DNA of 64,000 nucleotides from Prolixibacteraceae bacterium (GTDB taxonomy: Bacteria; Bacteroidota; Bacteroidia; Bacteroidales; Prolixibacteraceae). This document shows, in pieces, positions 60,113-64,000 of the stretch; within the stretch, counting starts at the first letter, position 1; each line of letters begins with the position of its first letter. Under the pieces are notes generated by a model, which was not told where the DNA came from, ran no database searches, and worked only from the letters and a program-made list of their open reading frames with translations. Where the stretch lies: positions 1-64,000 of the forward strand of contig JANQHI010000065.1 in NCBI GenBank assembly GCA_028282705.1, in the 5' to 3' direction. The position numbers were made by a program, and so were the translations under genes.

Positions 60113-60637
60113 ATGAAAACCTTACCAACTTTAGCCATCATTTTTAGCCTCCTTCTGAACACTTTGACCTCTGTAAGCAATACTTCTCCTGATGAGTTTG
60201 CAAAAAAAACAATCTCTGTGGGTGTAGTGGTTTCTGACCTTGAAAAATCATTGGATTTTTATACCAATGTGATTGGGATGGCAAAAACCTTTGAATTCAG
60301 TGTGGATGAAAATTTTTCAAAAAAGTCTGGCTTAACAGATGGGACACCTATCTCTGTTGTGGTGCTAAAATTAGAGGACAGTGAGCAAGCCAGTGAATGG
60401 AAGCTGTTAAGTTTTGGGAAAGAAGCTAACCATCCTCAACAAATGTACATTATGGATGACACAGGTCCTCAGTACATCAGTATTTTTGTGAAATCCATGA
60501 AACCTTTCCTGGAAAGGATAAAAAAGAACAACATAAAAATATTAAGTGAGGATGGGTTAAAATTGGGTAATGGAAACTTATTTGTCCTGATCCAAGACCC
60601 TGATGGGACATTTATTGAATTAATGGGACCAGAATAA
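60113..60637 (+). CDS. Exported VOC-family protein
   Basis: This 174-residue protein has a signal peptide (about 1-22) and a vicinal-oxygen-chelate domain: KKTISVGVVVSDLEKSLDFYTNVIGM at the start and NGNLFVLIQDPDGTFIELMGPE at the end. Metal ligand positions of glyoxalase I are partly visible (terminal Glu in FIELMG; the first position is Val rather than His). The function of exported VOC proteins is unclear; a binding or dioxygenase-like role is possible. No partner gene is evident. Confidence 0.8.
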   Translation: MKTLPTLAIIFSLLLNTLTSVSNTSPDEFAKKTISVGVVVSDLEKSLDFYTNVIGMAKTFEFSVDENFSKKSGLTDGTPISVVVLKLEDSEQASEWKLLSFGKEANHPQQMYIMDDTGPQYISIFVKSMKPFLERIKKNNIKILSEDGLKLGNGNLFVLIQDPDGTFIELMGPE

Positions 60638-60681
60638 TCTTGAACATACTTTGAAAATAGTCGAAAATCAGAAAACAATCC

Positions 60682-60689
60682 TACCTTTG
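60682..60689 (+). promoter_or_regulatory. Candidate -7 element TACCTTTG
   Basis: TACCTTTG matches TAnnTTTG closely and lies 38 bases before the hemolysin III family gene. The closest TTG upstream is 28 bp away, too far for a standard -33. Confidence 0.4.
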
Positions 60690-60727
60690 TAGCGTTAGCC
60701 ATAGTATAAAAACAATATTCATTAGCA

Positions 60728-61378
60728 ATGAAAATAAAACCACAAGAAAGATATAGGGCTTTAACCCTGGGGGAAGAGGTTTTCAACAGCATAACACATG
60801 GTATTGGTGCACTGTTGAGCATTGCTGCACTGGTTATATTGGTTGTTTTTGCAGCCATAAAAGGGAATGCCTGGCATGTGGTTAGTTTTACCATTTTTGG
60901 AAGCACCCTGGTGTTATTATACACATCCTCAACATTATACCATAGTTTCACAAAAGAAAAGGTAAAAAACCTGTTTGCACGTTTTGACCATGCAGCCATA
61001 TTCCTGCTGATTGCAGGTACTTACACACCTTATGTATTAACAACCATAAGAGGTGCCCTTGGATGGGTACTGTTTGGCCTTATTTGGGGTTTAGCCACTA
61101 CGGGGGTAGTTATTCGTTCAATATACCTCACGCGTTTCAGGAGACTGATGGTGTGGATTTACCTATTGATGGGATGGATGTTCCTGATAGCTGTAGTACC
61201 CATTGTACAAAACCTGCCTGATATTAGTGTTTCTTACCTTTTTATAGGTGGAGGATGTTATTCTTTGGGAGTTATTTTTTATGCCTGGAGGAAAATGCCT
61301 TATGGGCATGGCATATGGCACTTGTTTGTGCTGGCAGGCAGCATCATGCACTTTTTTTCTGTACTATATAGTTTGTAA
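60728..61378 (+). CDS. trhA: Hemolysin III / PAQR family membrane protein
   Basis: This 216-residue protein has seven hydrophobic helices and the family motifs GEEVFNSITHGIGAL, SSTLYHSF, FDHAAIFLLIAGTYTP, and the C-terminal MPYGHGIWHLFVLAGSIMHFF, with His residues likely to hold a metal. In E. coli TrhA is needed for membrane-energetics or zinc-related homeostasis; haemolysis is a historical label. It has a -7-like element upstream and is monocistronic. Confidence 0.92.
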   Translation: MKIKPQERYRALTLGEEVFNSITHGIGALLSIAALVILVVFAAIKGNAWHVVSFTIFGSTLVLLYTSSTLYHSFTKEKVKNLFARFDHAAIFLLIAGTYTPYVLTTIRGALGWVLFGLIWGLATTGVVIRSIYLTRFRRLMVWIYLLMGWMFLIAVVPIVQNLPDISVSYLFIGGGCYSLGVIFYAWRKMPYGHGIWHLFVLAGSIMHFFSVLYSL

Positions 61379-61407
61379 ACAACCCCCTTTATTACAACTT
61401 TATATGC

Positions 61408-62754
61408 CTATATTTCTATGGTTTCTGGGATAGCAACCAATTCCCCTTGCAATGAAAAATCAGAATAGGAAGTAATTTTCACATCAACAAATTCACCTAT
61501 AAAGTGTTGGTTTTCAGAAAGAAACCTAACAATCAACTTCCCTTCAGTTAACCCTGAAAGGAAACCTTCTTTCCTGTCAGCAGACCTTACCAGCACCCTA
61601 TATTGTTTTCCAACCATTTCAGCATTATAAACCCTGTTATGCTTCCTCAATTCTTCAGTTAATACATGTAGCCTTTGTTTTTTCACCTCCAATGGGACAT
61701 CATCAACCCATCTGTGGCTAGCTGCACCAGGGCGTGGAGAATACATAGCAATATAAGCCATATTATATTTAAACTCTTCCATCACCAGGCGTGTATTTTC
61801 AAACTGCTCATCAGTTTCACCTGTGAACCCTACAATGATGTCAGTAAATAAAGTTGCCTGTGGTATTAACCTTTTGATGGTTTCAACAATGCTCTTGTAT
61901 TTACCCACATGGTGTTTTCTGTTCATCTTAACCAGGATTTTTTCATCACCACTTTGGATGGGTAGGTGGATTTGTTTGGCCAACACTGGATATTTAGCTA
62001 TCACTTCTATTACTTCATCTGTCATATCCCTTGGGTGAGGGGAAGTAAAATAAACCCAGAATTCCTTTTTTAGTTGGTTGCCAAGCTTGCCAACTTTTTC
62101 CAACAATCCAGGAAATGTAACCTCTTCCCCTTTTTTATCCAGCCCATAGGAATTTACATTTTGCCCTAGCAGTGTGATTGATTTATACCCTGCCTGCACC
62201 AAGCTTTCAACTTCATTTATGATTTCATAAGAAGCCCTTGATACTTCCCTGCCCCTGGTGTAAGGGACAGCACAAAAAGTACAAAACTTATCACACCCAT
62301 TCTGGATGGGGACAAAAGCTTCAAATGTTGAACTATAAGCTGGTTTTACATCCCAGAAATTTTCAATATGCTGGTTATGTGGGTCAATCCCAATTTTCAA
62401 ATGTGTTGGTGTGGTTACCCCATACTGGCTAACCATTTCAGGCAGATTAGGTAAGTCCTTCATCTGGAAGGTTATATCAAACAATTTAAGGAACCTTTCA
62501 TGGTCACTGGGTAAGATACAGCCTGAAATAAAAGTAACCAGGTTTTTATGGCTTTTCCATTTGTTCCATTTATATATCCTTGAATATACCTTATCAATGG
62601 CTTTTTGCCTGACTGAACAAGCCAATATACCAATTAAACCAGCCTCCTCTTCATTATCAACCCACTCATAGCCAGCTTTATCAAGTACTGATATCACCCG
62701 CTCACTGTCAGACATATTCATCTGGCATCCCAATGTAATTAAATGGTACTTCAT
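61408..62754 (-). CDS. miaB: tRNA-2-methylthio-N6-dimethylallyladenosine synthase MiaB
   Basis: From the ATG at 62754 (KYHLITLGCQMNMSDSERV) the protein has 448 residues. The N-terminal MTTase domain has the three cluster cysteines in TLGCQMN, LACSVRQKA and SGCIL; the radical SAM domain has CDKFCTFCAVPYTRGREVSR; a TRAM domain ends the chain. MiaB adds sulfur and a methyl group to i6A37 made by MiaA. An upstream in-frame ATG at 62772 would add six residues and is less likely. The segment ACSVRQKA marks MiaB rather than RimO or MtaB. Confidence 0.93.
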   Translation of the reverse strand: MKYHLITLGCQMNMSDSERVISVLDKAGYEWVDNEEEAGLIGILACSVRQKAIDKVYSRIYKWNKWKSHKNLVTFISGCILPSDHERFLKLFDITFQMKDLPNLPEMVSQYGVTTPTHLKIGIDPHNQHIENFWDVKPAYSSTFEAFVPIQNGCDKFCTFCAVPYTRGREVSRASYEIINEVESLVQAGYKSITLLGQNVNSYGLDKKGEEVTFPGLLEKVGKLGNQLKKEFWVYFTSPHPRDMTDEVIEVIAKYPVLAKQIHLPIQSGDEKILVKMNRKHHVGKYKSIVETIKRLIPQATLFTDIIVGFTGETDEQFENTRLVMEEFKYNMAYIAMYSPRPGAASHRWVDDVPLEVKKQRLHVLTEELRKHNRVYNAEMVGKQYRVLVRSADRKEGFLSGLTEGKLIVRFLSENQHFIGEFVDVKITSYSDFSLQGELVAIPETIEI

Positions 62755-62954
62755 TTTACAATTAAGAATCAATCTAAATAAACAGCAGCAAAACTACAAA
62801 ATAAATTAGAGGGTACAAATTTGTAAATACCAAAGTTCTGGTTTTCAGCCAAAATTATCTTTTATTGAACTGTTATTTACTATTTCTTTTTAAACCACGC
62901 AACCATTCCAGGATAACCCTGTCTCTATAAATACAAGCCAATAAAAAAACAATT

Positions 62955-63365
62955 ATGTTCAGGATTTCTATAGCCTCTCTTTTAATATGCTTTGCTTTTA
63001 TTTTTCATTATTGTACAGATAAAAATGAACCAATTGGCAAATGGGATGATTGTATAAAACTTTCCACAAAAAGTATTGAGTTTGGTGCTGAAGCTGACTC
63101 AGCAATGGTAACAACAAAAGGGGATGGATGGTGGATAAATAGCATCACCCTTGATAATGAAACTTATTTCAGTGTTGAGAAAATTGACCCTACACCTGAA
63201 AACTATACTATAAAACGAGGTTGTTTTACCATACAGCACCAAAATAAAAACGCACTGTTTGTCAAAATGGAAGAAAATGAAAACCACGAGGAAAGAGTGG
63301 TTACCATTACACTTCAGTATGGTAATTTTTTTGACCACCTAACCATAACACAACAAGGAAGGTAA
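62955..63365 (+). CDS. BACON-like lipoprotein
   Basis: This 136-residue protein has a signal peptide with a lipobox-like FHYC at about residue 20 and a beta-rich mature part (LSTKSIEFGAEADSAMVTTKG, WWINSITL and HLTITQQGR), which follows the pattern of BACON domains common in Bacteroidota surface proteins (W-x-x-I, R-x-V-T-I-T-L, T-I-T-Q). A single domain on a lipoprotein anchor may bind glycans or act as a spacer. Function unknown. Confidence 0.65.
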   Translation: MFRISIASLLICFAFIFHYCTDKNEPIGKWDDCIKLSTKSIEFGAEADSAMVTTKGDGWWINSITLDNETYFSVEKIDPTPENYTIKRGCFTIQHQNKNALFVKMEENENHEERVVTITLQYGNFFDHLTITQQGR

Positions 63366-63406
63366 AAAAGAGGTCATTGTTTTGGTAACAACAAAAACCC
63401 AAAAAG

Positions 63407-63856
63407 CTACTCAGTATCAGCACTTGAGTGGTCACTGATAATTACCCACTTGCCACCAATTTTTTTCCAGATAAGGCTATAATGCCCATATAAGTCTCCA
63501 ATAGCCCTTGTTAGGTAAAACTTCCCTATCAACATGGCTGAGTTATCATCAATCTTTGATAATTCAAGGATGGTAAACTTAAGCTTACCCATGGCAGCTT
63601 TATCAGGATACCTTTTAAAATACCTTGCCTTGGTTGCTTCCCAGCCATAAGTTACCCCGCTCCCACCTACAAAAGTTAATTTATCAGATTTCCAGTAGCC
63701 TTTCATAAAAGCATTAATATCAGCCGCATTCCAGGCAGCTTCCTGCTTCATAAAAATACTTGTAATAGAATCCTTGTCTGCTGTTGATAACCTCTCCTGT
63801 GAAATGCTGGTTAAAGCCAACAAAATGAAGGCCAATGTTGAGAAAAATGTTTTCAT
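63407..63856 (-). CDS. Exported NTF2-like (SnoaL/DUF4440-type) protein
   Basis: This 149-residue protein has a signal peptide (about 1-19) and an NTF2-like fold: TADKDSITSIFMKQEAAWNAADINAFMKGYW, FTILELSKIDDNSAMLIGKF and KKIGGKWVIISDHSS. This pattern is typical of exported DUF4440 proteins, whose ligands are unknown. It converges with the BACON-like lipoprotein gene, with 42 bp between the ends. Confidence 0.8.
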   Translation of the reverse strand: MKTFFSTLAFILLALTSISQERLSTADKDSITSIFMKQEAAWNAADINAFMKGYWKSDKLTFVGGSGVTYGWEATKARYFKRYPDKAAMGKLKFTILELSKIDDNSAMLIGKFYLTRAIGDLYGHYSLIWKKIGGKWVIISDHSSADTE

Positions 63857-63868
63857 AATTTTTTTAGG

Positions 63869-64000
63869 TTAAGATACAATCTTTTTCATTTCTTCGCGAG
63901 GTTTTATTAACCCTGTTTCTGGTTGTTTCCTAATGTTAAAATATAAACCATTGAGTCCTAATTCAGGTTTATTGTGAAAATTATCAACAAAGGGCTTTTT
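63869..64000 (-). CDS. C-terminal fragment of a gene cut by the window edge
   Basis: On the minus strand an open frame enters from the right edge and ends with TAA at 63869-63871, encoding 43 residues that finish GLIKPREEMKKIVS. The segment has protein-like composition (DNFHNKPELGLNGLYFN) and no stop in the frame to the edge. It lies 12 bp before the start of the NTF2-like gene and may be co-transcribed with it. Too short for a family call. Confidence 0.5.
   Translation of the reverse strand, partial: KKPFVDNFHNKPELGLNGLYFNIRKQPETGLIKPREEMKKIVS

Noticed and set aside
1..64000. CRISPR arrays, prophage genes, integrases or complete insertion sequences
   Set aside because: None seen: no regularly spaced repeats of 25-40 bp, no phage structural genes, no transposase or recombinase frames.

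Overview
The window looks like a chromosome segment of a member of the Bacteroidota, probably a marine or sediment lineage able to live without oxygen. The evidence is: AT-rich DNA; start sites mostly without Shine-Dalgarno sequences; several candidate promoters with the Bacteroidota -7 motif TAnnTTTG; many short lipoproteins and signal-peptide proteins; a class II HMG-CoA reductase mevalonate pathway; SigZ; and a set of [FeFe]-hydrogenase maturases. No rRNA, tRNA, CRISPR array, prophage or intact insertion sequence was seen.

Layout. 1-6.4 kb: a response regulator, a PurF-like protein lacking the catalytic cysteine, a flavodoxin/ferredoxin membrane protein, a WalJ-type metallo-hydrolase and two exported proteins. 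6.5-17.4 kb: nine genes on the minus strand. The four upstream ones make HMG-CoA from leucine (methylcrotonyl-CoA carboxylase, methylglutaconyl-CoA hydratase, an acyl-CoA dehydrogenase). The five downstream ones take HMG-CoA through mevalonate to IPP/DMAPP. 17.5-28.9 kb: housekeeping genes (smpB, uvrB, map, an acyl-ACP thioesterase), a decayed small membrane-protein gene and a small exported protein with three L-E-x-W-M motifs. 29.1-32.6 kb: a more AT-rich accessory island resembling a polymorphic-toxin locus, with a lipoprotein effector interrupted at its lipobox, overlapping small genes, a 95% identical duplicated segment and an orphan HExxH metallopeptidase tail. 33-46 kb: miaA, cutC, then hydE, TM1266-like regulator, hydG, aspA and hydF, interrupted by a SigZ-arsM-arsN2 arsenic cassette and a partly dead DUF4160/DUF2442 pair, with a two-component system beside them. 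46-55.5 kb: radical-SAM, helicase, mnmA, yicC, gmk, nadD and surface-protein genes. 55.6-60 kb: a palindromic REP-like element, then a molybdenum-cofactor operon (mobB-like, moeA, short moaA, moaC, MOSC-Mog fusion) led by what reads as a complete riboswitch with promoter, aptamer, antiterminator and terminator. 60-64 kb: a VOC protein, hemolysin III family protein, miaB, two small exported proteins and a partial gene at the edge.

Links between regions. DMAPP from the mevalonate genes is the substrate of MiaA, whose product MiaB thiomethylates. Two metal-cofactor assembly lines (hydrogenase H-cluster and Moco) lie about 10 kb apart, without their client enzymes in the window. The strongest candidates for something new are the leucine-to-isoprenoid gene run, the Moco-type riboswitch logic, and the toxin-like island.
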